Source of the DNA: Plecoglossus altivelis
Lineage: Eukaryota > Chordata > Actinopteri > Osmeriformes > Plecoglossidae
Assembly (NCBI GenBank): GCA_036571765.1
Contig: BROE01000019.1
Location: 7,296,930-7,360,929 of the forward strand
Direction of reading: 5' to 3'
Length of the DNA: 64,000 nt
Numbering within the stretch: position 1 is the stretch's first letter; each line of letters begins with the position of its first letter. This document shows, in pieces, positions 11,446-24,854 of the stretch. A model generated the notes under the pieces. That model worked only from the letters and a program-made list of their open reading frames with translations, did not search any database and was not told the origin of the DNA. The position numbers and the translations under genes are program-made.

Positions 11446-14400
11446 GAAACACGGGAAAAAAAGAACGACCAGGGAGATGAAGTCAGGGGAAGATGAGGGA
11501 AAGAGACGAGGACACTGGGGATGGCGGCGTTTTGCTCTCCTGTATATTCGACAACTTGCATGTCCTCCGCCACATCGTGCTTCCAATTATGGCGCATTTC
11601 CATTCTGCGCATTACATTGTATCATGTATGAAAAAAAGGAAAACCTTTCCATGTGCAAAAACAAAGATTAGGTCATATATATATTACACATTAACAAGTC
11701 TTCACCGACTGATCACCGCTAAGAAGAGGGTGTGGCCACCAGGTTTCTGTCTTCCCAAGAGACCAATGAGATCGTTGGAGAAGGAGAGAGTGGAAAAGAC
11801 GGAGGTCCTGCAGTTGACAGGAGGACTACTCAGTTGCCTAAGAAACGGGACCTTTCTTTACCGAGAATGACGTTTCCTCTGTAGAAGACTGAGCCCTGTC
11901 ACTTGCCCGTAACTGAGGCTGTCGTAGTGCACACCGTCCCTGCAGCGGCCTGTTACTGTAGACTCTCTGAGGTTAGCTACCCCAGCAGAGAACCGGAGGT
12001 TAGCGTACGCGTGTGGCCTGTCATCATCTCCCCTTGTGTGCATGTGACTGGCCTGCCACTTTGTGTGCTTTGACAGCATTGTCTTCCTTTGCCTCCTCTG
12101 TGTAAACTGTGCGCATGTCCCTTTAAGAAAGAACAGCCCTTTCAGGGTGTCAATGTGGCATGGCTTTTGTGGTTTGTGTCGATTTGCTGTGCCCCTGTAA
12201 GGCGGTCTCATTGCACTAAATGAACAAGCAGGCTGATCTAGGGTACGCATTGCTGCGCGCTTTAGTGTCACTGACTGTCTGCAGCAGCACACTGCCAAGT
12301 CCATTAGCCTACGTATTATCATGTATTCTATAACAACCAATTTTGGCGTTAATGACAATGAAAATCAAGGCTTCTCCTTGTTCTCTTGGAAGAGCTGTTT
12401 ATTTCCTTCAAAGCGTGTAGATGGAGTGGCCTGATGAAAATATATTTTCACCCCAATGACTGAGACAGTGGGTAGAACAATGTATGGTGTTTTGTGATGC
12501 TAGGTTTTTAGCGAAACCATATGATATGTAATTCATCATTTTCCATACGTAGAAAACATCATTCTGTGGCTAAACTGACATGTTTGAACCCATTTAGCCT
12601 GTGGATTCTACTGTAGGAAGAGTTAAAAGAGCATTAAGGACTCTTCTGGAGTTTTCTCATAGTAGAACGTAGCACTAGAGCAGGGTGACAGCACACACTG
12701 TCAGTCAATGGGACCGACTCACATTCTCATCGATTTGTAAATCCAAAAGAGTATTTCTATCTTTAATAAAAGATGCAACAAATGCACAGGAGAAAAGGGT
12801 CATCAGGATTTAGACTGGTGGAATAAAATCCTGTTTTCTGACACGTGGTTGTTAGAGTTTGAGATGACGAAATTCGACATACTTAGTGGCACAGGTCATG
12901 GTGGTAAGATGAAGTGTGAGGCAGATTTATTCATTTCTGTAGTCTTCTATTGAGCAGTCTGGACACATACTGTAGCTGTGTAGCTCTTTATTTTATTTTT
13001 TATTTTTTTTAGAAATGGTCGTTTTTCTTATCCATATGGAAAATGGTGTTACTGCCTCTTGGTTTTATTTTGATCTATGTCATGTTAACTTTGTCATGTT
13101 TCAAAAGCCTCTTATTTTGACCTTCAGTAGGTTTTCCGGAGGTGAGTTCTCTCATTAGTACCTGTGAATTTGAATAGAGGAACATCTGTCCCATAATTGT
13201 TATTTCCCATATTGATGAGAGCCACCAAGTGTGTCCTGTGTTTTTTGATACAGTTAAATGTTATTAATGTTGATATTAATTTGCATATGTAAATACTCTA
13301 CTGTTCTTCAGTGGGATATGAAAAATGCTGACTTCATGTTTGATTCATGTGGAAAGATTCTTATATTAACTGATCCTATAATATTGATGCCTCTATGTTA
13401 ATGTGATATGACTGACAGGATCATAGTTGACAAATGCCCATGTATATAAATACTTCAATCACTCCTGAAGACTGTAACTTTGCCTGCATAACTTATATTT
13501 TATTGTCATGCAACAAAAATGAAAAAAAAACGAGAGAAAGAAGACTTGTACTGAATGTATCATGCTTGCCCTTAAAATACCAGAAAAAAACTTACTTACT
13601 TTCACTCCCATGTCTTTTGTAGATGGTCTTTCTGTGCAGATCACACAGGCCAAGCGGAAATATGTAATATTGATATACAAATGTGCATGTGCACACACTC
13701 ATACACACTCCCACCACACATGGACTCATAGCTACTTTGAGTATTACAGGAAACAAGAGCGGTCATAGGTGCAGACCGTTTTCCAGGTTTGCGAATAACG
13801 TTTACATCGCGATGTTAAAAATACATTGCAAGGGCGCTTTCGATCATGACCAGCGAGCACATCCCTTGCTTTTTATCAGCTTCAGGGCACTGGCTTTACA
13901 TGAAACCGGCTGGGTGAGTCAGTCTGGCCTCTTCTCTGTAGTACACCCACTGTGTGCTTTCCGTGTTTGCCCTGTCCCGTTTCCACTGTCTGACAGCAGT
14001 GTCTGTCACCTCCTCGTGCAGAACTGACTGTATCCTTCTGCTTCAGCACGGTGTTGAGGTAAACACATAGAGACAGCTGGAGGTCTGACCTTTATGGAGG
14101 AAGAGAGAGAGAGGCAGAGGAGAAGCGAGGAAAGTATTCCTGTTGCTGCACAGATATGACTTACGCACTAACATGTCAGTGTGTGTTGTTATGAAAGCTT
14201 AGGACGGACAACGGTGGTTTTAGAGTCGAGGTCATGAAAGAGTACGTGCATTTTACGTAGAGTATTTTTTTCTTTACACTAGAACCATCTGAAATCGAAT
14301 GTTGCCGAAAATATGAGAGTGACTTTTTATTCTTTACTGAGATCATGGAAACTCCACCCACCGCGGCTCCCCATACATACAAAACGTGCAAACCTCCGCC

Positions 14401-14454
14401 AAGAATTCACTGCGATTGCGTAGACCCTCCCACTTATTTCTATAAACAAATGGT
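11446..14454. other. kcnab3 3' untranslated region and intergenic DNA
   Basis: No coding exon recognised. The first part is probably kcnab3 3' UTR; an AATAAA at 12765-12770 is a candidate poly(A) signal, giving a UTR of about 1.3 kb. The remainder up to spag7 holds only short unsupported open frames. Confidence 0.5.
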
Positions 14455-14490
14455 ACTTCCGTTGGTGCTCATTCAATCCAAGATGGCAGA
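14455..14490 (+). promoter_or_regulatory. spag7: spag7 core promoter/start: ETS and YY1-like motifs
   Basis: ACTTCCG (reverse of the ETS core CGGAAGT) lies at 14455-14461. CCAAGATGGCAGAC overlaps the start codon and resembles the YY1 element (AAGATGGC) often found at the 5' end of housekeeping genes, where the ATG can be the initiation codon. This is motif reading only. Confidence 0.45.
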
Positions 14491-16248
14491 CCTTCTGGGC
14501 TCAATTTTGAGCTCGATGGAAAAACCTCCAACAGTCGGCGACCAGGAAAGCCGACGAAAGGCCAGAGGTATAAGCCTGATCTTTCAGACAGTGTTAGGTC
14601 CTACGTAAATGTTTTGGGAATGCAACTAAAGGAAATAAATTTGAGGTCATAATTAAGATAAAAAGGCTTTTCTCTTCATCCTTTTACACCCTATTATATT
14701 TGTGTACGAAATTAACCAGTCATGGAGGACTGTTTGCCCTTGAAGTCAATTTCGTTATCGTTTAGTACTTTCCATTGGACATAAAATATATAATCTAGCG
14801 CTCTTATTGGCCCAACGATCTATCATGTAGGCATCGTGTTGGACGCTACTTGCTGTAGAAAAAGCACCACCCCTTTACGTCTCTGCGTCTTCGTCATATT
14901 TATGAATAATGTAGTAAGCCTTTATATTGCCCGTACATATCCCAATTGAGTTTGAGATATTTGAACATTCTGATGGATCTGCCTATTGATTTAGTGTGTA
15001 TAATGATGTGACTGAACTCAAAGTGAAATATGTCAGTGCCAGCAGTCACACCTTTTTACCGTTCAACAGAACAAGCAGCACGTCTCAAGAAGATGCAAGA
15101 GGATGAGAAGAAAAAGAAAGCAGACTTCAGGAAAAAGGTCCGAGTCTCGTATCTTCAGGAGTTCATCTTGCCTTCGCTCATGTCACTCAGTGTTCTGTCT
15201 AACCAAACCGAGTTAGATTGTTGTTTAATAGCATTCTGCCCAGGGTCTGCTGATGGTCGGATACACTAAGTCTCCATCTCTGTTTTCAGATGGAGAAAGA
15301 AGTGTCAGACTTCATTCAAGACAGTGCCCAGCAGAAGAGGAAATACAATCCTATGGGGAAGATTGAAAGGAGTATATTGTGAGTGAACCGTCTTGCATGT
15401 TAAAAAAACATTTTTAAACCCAAACTTCTCTTGAACGATATTAACCCCGCCTTTCCTGTCCGCCTTTCCTGTCTGGCTCCAGGCACGACGTAGCAGAAGT
15501 GGCCGGCCTGACGTCCTTCTCCTTCGGCGAGGATGAAGAGAGTAGATACGTCATGCTTTTCAAGAAGGTCAGTACGCGTCCGCCGGAAGCGCTTACGTCC
15601 GTATTCTACAGCGTCATAGCGTCACGATGGACGCCCCCTTGTGCGATGAATGCGGTGGGTTCTGCTGAGCGGTAGTGTGAGCGCGGTGCTCTGGGTTGCA
15701 GGAGTTTGCACCGTCTGATGAGGAGTTGGAGGCCTACCGGAGAGGAGAGGAGTGGGATCCTAAGCTGGCGCAGCAGAGACGCAGACTCAAAGTAAGTCTG
15801 GAGAGATAAGAGGTTTCGCACGTCCAAACATCTGGAGACGCCAATCAGTCTACGTTCGGAATGAGACGCGTAGGAAAAGGCGGCAGGAATATCGTCACGT
15901 GACAGATCTGTCGCATTGTGATCGCGCGTGTAGCTTGGCCTCGTCGCAAGACTGACAGTTAGGCTCCTGGCTTTGAGCTGTTGCCCTGTGGACGTGTCAG
16001 ATATTGAATATTTGATGCTGGTTTTCCAGGAACAGGCTGCTTTGGAAGAAGTGGTAGCCAGCAAGTCAGAGAAGCGAGCTGCTTCCCCCAGCTCCAACTA
16101 CCGTGACAAGTACAGTCATCTCATCGGCACCTCTGCAGCTAAGGACGCCGCACACACACTGGAAGCCAACCAAGCCTATGGCTGTGGTGAGTGAAGAGAG
16201 GAGGAGATGGGTTGTTAGAACTCCATCTTTTCTTCAGTCCACACTCTG

Positions 16249-16325
<77 letters not shown>

Positions 16326-16524
16326 TGTGTGTGTTTGTGTGTGTGTGTGCGCGCGCACGCCCACTATGTTGTCTGCGTCTCTGGCTCATCTCTGTCTCCA
16401 CCCTCCTGTCAGTGCCTGTCGCCAACAAGAGAGACACCCGCTCCATAGAGGAAGCCATGAACGAGATCCGGGCCAAGAAGAAGCAGAAAAGAGGGGAGGA
16501 AGACACTGGAGCCAGCAGCACTAG

Positions 16525-16528
<4 letters not shown>
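14483..16528 (+). CDS. spag7: sperm-associated antigen 7 (R3H-domain protein)
   Basis: Small nuclear protein with a single-stranded nucleic-acid-binding R3H domain; its molecular role is poorly defined. Exons: 14483-14567, 15070-15137, 15290-15378, 15483-15567, 15702-15791, 16030-16186, 16413-16528 (229 aa; human 227). It begins MADLLGSILSSMEKPP, followed by a Lys/Glu-rich helix. The R3H region runs from about residue 45 to 110 (MEKEVSDFIQDS, then KIERSILHDVAEVAGLTSFS). The conserved C-terminal blocks are YRDKYSHLIG and PVANKRDTRSIEEAMNEIR, ending in a basic tail. All exon phases close. The middle segment between R3H and YSHLIG is the least conserved part. An upstream in-frame ATG at 14345 is not used in the family. 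Confidence 0.95.
16251..16355. repeat. (GT)n microsatellite
   Basis: Roughly 100 bases of GT in spag7 intron 6, ending in a short alternating GC/CA stretch. Confidence 0.92.
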
Positions 16529-16582
<54 letters not shown>

Positions 16583-16593
16583 TGTGTGTGTGT
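16529..16593. repeat. (GT)n microsatellite in 3' UTR
   Basis: Begins immediately after the spag7 stop codon (TAG followed directly by TGTGTG), so the repeat is transcribed at the very start of the 3' UTR. Confidence 0.92.
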
Positions 16594-17117
16594 GTACATT
16601 TGAGTGTGACATTATGATCGAGGAGTTCTTCTGTCTGAATCTCTGTTGTACAGTATTTACCGACAGTACTAGAATATTCTACACCTATACTGCTGTTTTC
16701 AGCTTCAACAGGGAAAGACAGTCTTATTGCGACATCTAGTGGCAGTTCTTTTTTAAAGTTATTATGTCTAATCTCTAAAGTTTTTTTCCGGTGGACAAAA
16801 TACCTTTACGTTTAGATGACATCTGTTCAGAATGAAACCATACCGAGTAATATTTCTGTGAAAAATTCGAATAAAAAAAGTTTTTTAGACCATTTTAAAC
16901 TATTGGGTATAAAAGCTAGTCTGTTTGACTCTGGAATGCTTCATTTTATCAGTTGGGTCTGAAAATCAAATTCCAGACATTTATTTGATTATTGCAGTCC
17001 CTATACAGGATTATAGGCCATTTTGTGGACATTACTATTGCTGTGTACAAAAAATGTTTTTCTTTGCCCAGGTCAAAGTAGTCTGGCATCACCAGTTTTA
17101 CCTTATTGCCATGTTTC

Positions 17118-17123
17118 AATAAA
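17118..17123 (+). other. spag7: poly(A) signal AATAAA, spag7
   Basis: AATAAA about 590 bases after the spag7 stop codon and the first full consensus on that strand in the 3' region. Confidence 0.6.
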
Positions 17124-18088
17124 TGATTAAATGTCCAACTTATCCAATGTATGTGAGTTGTCTGTGACCTGCTACATAACAACAACAAAATTCTTCTTGG
17201 AGGTACAACTTGTATTTAACAAATCCTATTGGATAGTTAATTGCAGAATTCCAAAAACCGTGGTGGTCAACAGATCAGGTTTCATCTAGGTCTGTTGGCC
17301 CGTCCTTTTAACAGAGGAAGCAAACTTAATCTCCTACGTTTCCATGACCATTTCTCAACCAATGTCGAACACGCTCGGCCTCTGGTACGTCGCTGATCTC
17401 GCCTTTCTCTTCGACTCTGGTTAACGTTAGGTCTGCCTCCTTGTGGCAGTGGCCCCCCTCGTGCATCCTCAAGTTAGTCATTTACTTCAGTAAGTAACAC
17501 CCGTTGGGCACGAGTCAAAACCATGATGAGGCAGGCGCGCCTCAAGATATCAAATGCGCGTCATTATTTACCTCAAACAAATAAACCAATTTCATTATGA
17601 CGTAATACACGCTGGTCAACCCTTTGTATGGTTGTAATATGGTTAGGCCTTGCTTATGATGCGTAGGGTTCATTTTGGGATGGAAATGAGTCCATATGCA
17701 GATTTATTTGATACAGTGTTTGTACGAAGCCTATATATTAATGAACATAAATAAACATCCAAATGAAGCGTAGGGTTTTTGCAACAGCAAGATGTGTGCT
17801 TGAAACACCACACATATAAACAGTAAACACTTCCTTGTTGTATATAATTATATAATACATTTTATGTTGCCACATAAAAAACTATAGTTAGTCTTGGCGC
17901 ACGTCAAAGATGCACTGCAATTCCGACAGCACCAATCGTTTATGTTCGGTCATTTGAGTGTTCTATCCTGTAGGAGGCGCCTTTGATAAACCGAGAATAA
18001 ATGCGTGATTTTATGTGAAGTTTCACACTATCCTGGGGTTTGCTTCGCAGTTCGCGGAATTATTTTCGATTACAGAATCATCCTGAAA
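17124..18088. other. intergenic spag7-chrdl2
   Basis: No coding exon recognised. It includes the presumptive chrdl2 5' UTR and promoter next to 18089; an in-frame upstream ATG at 18005 would add 28 residues that do not look like a signal peptide. Confidence 0.45.
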
Positions 18089-21000
18089 ATGAGGCAAATT
18101 CTCCTGTTAATTTGCCTCACTTGGCTTGCTGATTGTGGTGCGGAACTTCGTACACGTGAAGGTATGACAGTGATTGGAAAAACCGTTATATTAAATTCAT
18201 TAAACGTACTCGTTTTAGGACTTTAAAGATAATTAATCTAAGAAAAAAAGATGTTTTGATTAAACTGACAGGTAGGCGTTACGTCTACGCCGCTCTTACC
18301 TAACACTTTTTCATCTTTAAAAAAAATTCTTAGCAAAAATACTTTTCATGTGATCGAACGACTCAATCAATTATACATATGCCTTGCCTGGAGTGCATCT
18401 AAGCAACCGATTCGTTTACGTGAACTTCAATGATAAGTGATCCTATGTGTTTTCTTCGGCAGCGCCGGGAGTTGTCTGTTCGTTTAAAGAAAAAACATAC
18501 CAACCCGGAGACAGCTGGCATCCCTATCTAGAGCCCTTTGGATTCATGTTCTGTATGCGCTGTGCTTGCACTGAGGTAGGCTATACTACATTCTGACTGA
18601 GTAACCCACATGGATGGATGAAGCCAACAGACTCGGCACTACGGAAACGGGATTGTGTACGTGCTGAGAGAGGTCAAACCACTGCTGCTAACGGAATTAT
18701 CACTTTTCGACTCGACCATTTTGAGTTGGTCTTATGATAGTCTGACAGAGTTGAAAGTTAAAGTAGCCTGGGTGTTGGGCTAATGCGCTTGATGTAATGG
18801 CCACATGTGTCAGGTTTGGTGGGTGGTATTTCTGTGTGTGCCCATAAACCATGTAATGCGTCTCTCTCTTAGACAGGCCATGTGAAATGTAACACAATAA
18901 AGTGTCCAGCTCTTCGCTGTGAGAATCCTGTGACTGATGCCAGACAGTGTTGCCCACGTTGCACAGGTATCTTCTTAAAAGCACAGCGGAACACATAACC
19001 AATCTGTTAATTGGGCTTTTTTTTTTAAAGTTTTGCAATAACACCTGTGTGTCAAAGGACATGGGTTTCCTAACTCTTTCGCAACCTTTGTTGTAACTCA
19101 GTGGTAAACTTGTAAAAACCTCCTGTGTTTTCTGTGGTTCATTTCCATGCGCGGGGGAATGTTCTCTGTGCAGACGAGCCCAGGATTCCTGCAGGACTAA
19201 GAGCCCCAGTGAAGTCCTGCAGGTACAATGGGAGTATTTACCAACCAGGGGAAACCTTTACCAAACTTGACCTCTTCCCATCCAGACAGACTAATCAGTG
19301 TGTCATGTGCACATGCTCCGTAAGTCCCTGATTTTCATCTACTTTATTAAAACTGTTCATGTTTATGCAGAGGATTATTATCACCGTTTGTCCGGTTCGC
19401 CCAAAGAACCTCATTTTTCTCCCATGCTGTAAGTTTGTGGCAATATTCCAATGATTTAATCCGATCTCTACTTGAATCGAAACATAATCTTATTTCTATC
19501 GTATTACTATCTACTTCTCATTTTCCTCAGAATGGAAACATTTTCTGCGCTTTAAAAAGCTGCCAACCGTTGACTTGCTCCTCTCCAGTATCCATTCCAG
19601 ATACGTGCTGCCTGGTATGCAAAGGTTAGCCTCACATCTTGGTTTTGACATGTTTTGAGCGACTATGGCACTTGCACGCTTCTTGTGACTTTTGTTTGTT
19701 AGAGTGAAAATGGCGTTAAAAACGCAAATGTTTGTTTTGTGGTCTGAATGTCTTTCGTTGGAGAGAAGATGTCGGCATGGGTGGGTTTGGCACAGCTGAA
19801 GATGGTGGACTACAGCTGAACAGAGGAGTTGTACGTGCTCCGACTTTTTCCTTTGATTAACTTGTGATTGCATCTGTTCCAGTAAACAAATACTATAACG
19901 TTATACTGTTTCAGTATAATAAATAACAGTTGAAGTTTAATTTAAGCCTTATTCCTATCAATCAATCATAATACAACCCCCCTCCTCCCCCAAACAAAAT
20001 CTCAACCCTTGATACATCTGAAAGTAAAGCACTCTAGCATGTAACATCTGTGTATAGAACACGTTAAGAACATGAAGCCTAATCTCCTTTCCAAAGTATT
20101 GACTCTGGAATAGCAAGTGATGCTAAAATAGCCCTACGATGACTGGTCCTGTTTGTATGTGTAAATCCACCAGAGACATTCAGTGGACCAGTGTGCTGCG
20201 GAGGAGCTCCGGGAGCGGTCTGTCAGGGCCACTCCGTCCACAGCCAGGGCCGCCCCCAGAGGCCTGAGCCTGGCCAAACTGCACCTCAAAGGGGGCTCAG
20301 AAACCACGGTCAAGATCCTCCTTCAGAAGAAGCACCAGAGAGGTGAGTCGCTCGTCTGCGAGACCGTCAGTCTGCGTGACTGTCCGTCTGCGAGACCGTC
20401 CGTTTGGACGACCGTCCGTCACCCTTAAGGCTCAGGGTTTGCCTCTTGTATCGGACCGCGTTTGGGGGTTTTAATCGATTTTTCGCCGCTTTCAGCTTGT
20501 TTGTACAGCGGCAAGACGTACTCCCACGGGGATGTGTGGCACCCGGTTCTGGGGAAGGTTCTTGAGTGCATACTGTGCACCTGCAGAGATGGCCTTCAAG
20601 ACTGCAAACGGATCACGTGCCCTGGCCAGTACCCCTGCGAACATCCCATGAAAACCGAGGGAAAGTGCTGTAAGACTTGTCCAGGTATCTCAGCGTGGGG
20701 TTTAACCAATACAGTATTGTTTCTGATCTTCTACTGGTAACCCCATCGATTGATTATAATCATTGAACATGACTGTATTGAATTGCTGTGTTGTGACCGT
20801 AGAACTGAGACCGGAGAACAGAACAGACTGCTATCATGGGCATGGCAGTAACAGCCTCTTGGTCTACAAAGTGGAGCCATCAACCAAGGTTCACCCAGAG
20901 GACATAGTTAGAATAATTGCTATTGAAAGACAAGGGACTGCTGAAGTCGAAGTGCAAGTGTGGAAAGCCATAGGAGGTAACTGGGGGTTAGCGCCACCAT

Positions 21001-21507
21001 TAAAGGACCTGCCAAACAGAACTCTTATCGCTGCATTGATGAGAGTGTGTTTGGTTGTGACACGTCGTGGCACAATACCAAATCTTTGAAGAGATATCAT
21101 GTGCGAATTGAGGACGTTTCATTCATTTTCTCCGCAGGTGTTTTGCAAATGATAGAAACTGCGGAGACTCAGAGGAAAGACCTTGTGGATCATCCGGAAA
21201 ACTACACATTATTGACGACACTCAACGAAGGTAGTAGACTGAGTCATCTGGCTAGTGCTAGGCCCCTTGCAAACTGACAGATTACATTCCAAGAGCAAAC
21301 ATGGTACAGGTGTTATTCCCTATTGTGTCAAGCGTCACGTGATCTTGTGAGCTATTTGTTTGTTTCCACACAGAGACCTGGAGAACTTTTAAGGATGAAG
21401 GAAATAAGCAGAATGAATTTCCTCAGACCATCATCTGTGAAGAAGGCATCAAGGAGGTAGTGAAGTTCTTAAACCCTGAACAGCTGGACTCAACTTGCTC
21501 AATTTAA
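18089..21507 (+). CDS. chrdl2: chordin-like 2, secreted BMP antagonist
   Basis: Secreted protein with three von Willebrand factor C (CHRD-type) modules that bind BMP ligands and block receptor access. Exons: 18089-18161, 18463-18575, 18873-18966, 19174-19319, 19531-19624, 19796-19830, 20174-20342, 20496-20684, 20803-20976, 21138-21230, 21374-21507 (437 aa). Signal peptide MRQILLLICLTWLADCGA. VWC1 has YQPGDSWHPYLEPFG and ends CCPRC; VWC2 ends CCLVC; a variable linker contains a 35-base microexon (19796-19830) deduced from phase; VWC3 has GKTYSHGDVWHP and CCKTC. The VWC1 and VWC3 wording, the PAGLRAPVKSC segment and the TTVKI..KKH linker favour chrdl2 over chrdl1. The cysteine-poor C-terminal domain is longer than in human CHRDL2 and recalls chrdl1. 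Human CHRDL2 and POLD3 are also neighbours. Confidence 0.9.
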
Positions 21508-24159
21508 GTCTTAACTTAATCCTCAGTCTCAGACTGTCATTTTGAATCGACACTTATAAAGACGTCATCTGAACACAGCATATTCACATGTCAACAAGTT
21601 TGAAAAAGTGTTTTAGTTTTTATTATTACGAGGACTATATTCCAACCTAACTCACAATGTAATTTTGAGATTACTAGTAGTCGTCAGAATTGTTGTCCAG
21701 ATTATGTTCGGTAGTAGACCCAATGTGCCTCTGATTAATCCACAGCTTCTTGATGGCTCGCTTTGTTCAGGCCTATTTTATGTGACTGCAAACCATGATT
21801 ACACTTTTCAGAAAATATTTTAACCGTACAAAACATGAGCACATGCATATGACAAAAAACTATTTTACACCTGGGCTGAAAGACACACGAGAGCAAACCG
21901 TTTGGCTATCACTGATTCTGGTAAATACTACTGTTTGAAACATTAGGGAATTTCTGAATGTACCAATGAATTATAATCAATATATTTATTGTAAATACAA
22001 ATTGACAGATGTAATTTTGTGGCTAAAAATGTAAAACGCTTGTGCATTTCATACATGGTACTATGTATATATCTACGGTTGTATTTGAATGTGTGTGATG
22101 ATTGCAAAGGATCCAAAGCAGTAGTACTCTGAGGGTTGATGCATGGATCCAGTGTGTTGCCATAGCCTTGATATTACCTGGATTTATTGCTGATACTATG
22201 AAATATATTAAAATGAGTTAAACTGCGGCACAGGAGGTCTGACAAACTGTGTTTAAGATATACGTACTGGAGACTCTGTTTCTTGGCATCCAGAGTAATC
22301 CCTGAAGTTTTAACTCAACGGAGAGATTTGTGTGTACAGACCGGCTTTGATATCCGAGCCAAAATGCATAGAAAACGTAAAGTATGTGTTTGTGAAGACA
22401 GTCTATGTATGAAGTTTCTGTACACAAAATTCTTAAATATATAATCTAATATATCATTCTCTTCCTGCTACAGCGTTTTCATTAATTATTTCAAGCGAAT
22501 AGTTGAATTGGTTGGGTGGAAGGATTTTCTGTTACATGCAATCAAACATTTGTCATATGTTGTGCCAGTTTTTCAAGGCCAGTTTTCTTTGGGCCAACTT
22601 TCCACAAGATTGTGTGTGGGGTTCTGGTACTGGACGTGTCCCTGTAGCATGGACGCATTCTAGAACCTAATGAAAAGTATAAAACAGGGAGCCAACCAAA
22701 CGTTATATGCTGAAGTACTGCAGTACCTGAGGGCAAGAATTCTTACACAAGACAGGCTATTGTTTTCCACCAGACTAGCCTCCAAATCCTGAAAACCAGG
22801 GGACAAGGAGAGGGTTCGTTTTTGTCTTCAAATTGCACTTGTAATTAGGATTCATGCTCTGAAGATAAAGTTTGTTTTCTCAAGGGCTTTTAATGGCCTG
22901 AGGGTATGAACACAACAACAGAGGACTGTTATTTTGATATATATGGAAGTCAGGAGTTGGAAGCACAACAGTGTTTTTAAGACAGGATAAAGTTCAGAGG
23001 AACACTGGGAAGTTATTATAAAATATATCAATCCTGGAGCTCGTCGTTTTTATAGTAATGTGCTATTTTTGAGCAAGATGGATTAGTCTTCCTCATATTT
23101 ATAGTATAAGGGAGACTGTTATCTTTGGTCTTTAAAAACTGAAAATATACCTTTTCCACAACGTCTCCGTGCTGTTATGGGTAGTAGCTGGAAATAGCTT
23201 GCATTTATCATTATAATTCTGCAAGGCCAGCAAATGATCTCATCCTCCCATGCCGGCTTCATAGCTAAGCAGCGCTGTGAACAGTCTGTCAACAGTCTTG
23301 TTTGGGTCAACAGGTGTGGGATCACACTAATTGTGAACATGCCATGTTCTGTGCAGTGGGCTAGAACTGTACTCACTAGCCTAAATTTGGGAAGAGTGCA
23401 AAGACTTGGGACTAATATCCCTTCTCTGTGAACTCCAAAAGTCTACGCTCTCTCTCTCCCAGGGACACAATGAGTCATTGTTTTGCCCCTTACACATTGC
23501 GCCAGACAGCCCTGTCCATCTCTCACTGAAGGCCTGACAAAATATTTAGAAACAGAAGTCCCTCAGTTGTAGACCTTAATAGTCACACAATGGAGCTGTC
23601 CTGTATTTGTGCGGGCTGTTGGAGTTGACAGTTTCTGGCAACATCTTCGTCTGTCTTCACAGTTCAAGGGGGTTGTCCCTAGAAGAAGGCGCCCCAGATC
23701 ACCTGGAAATAGTTTATCTTAATTATTTCCCCTCCTTGCGTTCTATTTTAGCACTGTTGAAGATTTTCATTTATTGCCTCAGGAGCTTATCTTCCGATTA
23801 CTTGCTTCTTTTTTTTTCTTGTTCTTTTTTTTGTGCTGAAGATCTTTTCAGCGTCTACATGGTCTGTTCATTTTTTGAGTGGAAGTTTCAAATTCGCTCT
23901 AAGTAGCATTTGCTCAATTCAACTATGCATGCTTAGTCTTGGCACTCGCAATTGTAACAGCTGGGTGCAGTCGGTGGGTATAAATCAGATAGTGGGGTCA
24001 GCGTGCTTTCTGAGCATGTCTGCGCAACCCTGCTGCCCATTGTTAGAGGATATATCCGACCATGGAATACTCTGAATTAAGGGGAGAAAAAGAATCCCTA
24101 TATAAATTGATGGAACGTTTATCTTTTCCATTCTTGCGATAAAATGGTTGCTACACTGT
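21508..24159. other. chrdl2 3' region and intergenic DNA
   Basis: No gene recognised. It is AT-rich, with short open frames lacking family resemblance. ATTAAA at 22207-22212 is a weak candidate poly(A) signal for chrdl2. Confidence 0.45.
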
Positions 24160-24806
24160 NNNNNNNNNNNNNNNNNNNNNNNNNNNNNNNNNNNNNNNNN
24201 NNNNNNNNNNNNNNNNNNNNNNNNNNNNNNNNNNNNNNNNNNNNNNNNNNNNNNNNNNNNNNNNNNNNNNNNNNNNNNNNNNNNNNNNNNNNNNNNNNNN
24301 NNNNNNNNNNNNNNNNNNNNNNNNNNNNNNNNNNNNNNNNNNNNNNNNNNNNNNNNNNNNNNNNNNNNNNNNNNNNNNNNNNNNNNNNNNNNNNNNNNNN
24401 NNNNNNNNNNNNNNNNNNNNNNNNNNNNNNNNNNNNNNNNNNNNNNNNNNNNNNNNNNNNNNNNNNNNNNNNNNNNNNNNNNNNNNNNNNNNNNNNNNNN
24501 NNNNNNNNNNNNNNNNNNNNNNNNNNNNNNNNNNNNNNNNNNNNNNNNNNNNNNNNNNNNNNNNNNNNNNNNNNNNNNNNNNNNNNNNNNNNNNNNNNNN
24601 NNNNNNNNNNNNNNNNNNNNNNNNNNNNNNNNNNNNNNNNNNNNNNNNNNNNNNNNNNNNNNNNNNNNNNNNNNNNNNNNNNNNNNNNNNNNNNNNNNNN
24701 NNNNNNNNNNNNNNNNNNNNNNNNNNNNNNNNNNNNNNNNNNNNNNNNNNNNNNNNNNNNNNNNNNNNNNNNNNNNNNNNNNNNNNNNNNNNNNNNNNNN
24801 NNNNNN
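24160..24806. other. assembly gap (run of N, 647 bases)
   Basis: Unknown bases. The N run produces spurious open frames on both strands. Confidence 0.99.
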
Positions 24807-24854
24807 CCCCCCCAGAGTCACTGAAGCTCTTCTGCTTGAAGCTGAGAAGGAAAC
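24807..24854 (+). other. possible orphan exon beside the gap
   Basis: Directly after the gap, a C-run then CAG, an open segment and a strong GTGAGT donor at 24855. One frame reads RVTEALLLEAEKET, another ESLKLFCLKLRRK. I recognise neither. It may be the 3' end of an exon partly hidden in the gap, or chance. Confidence 0.2.
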
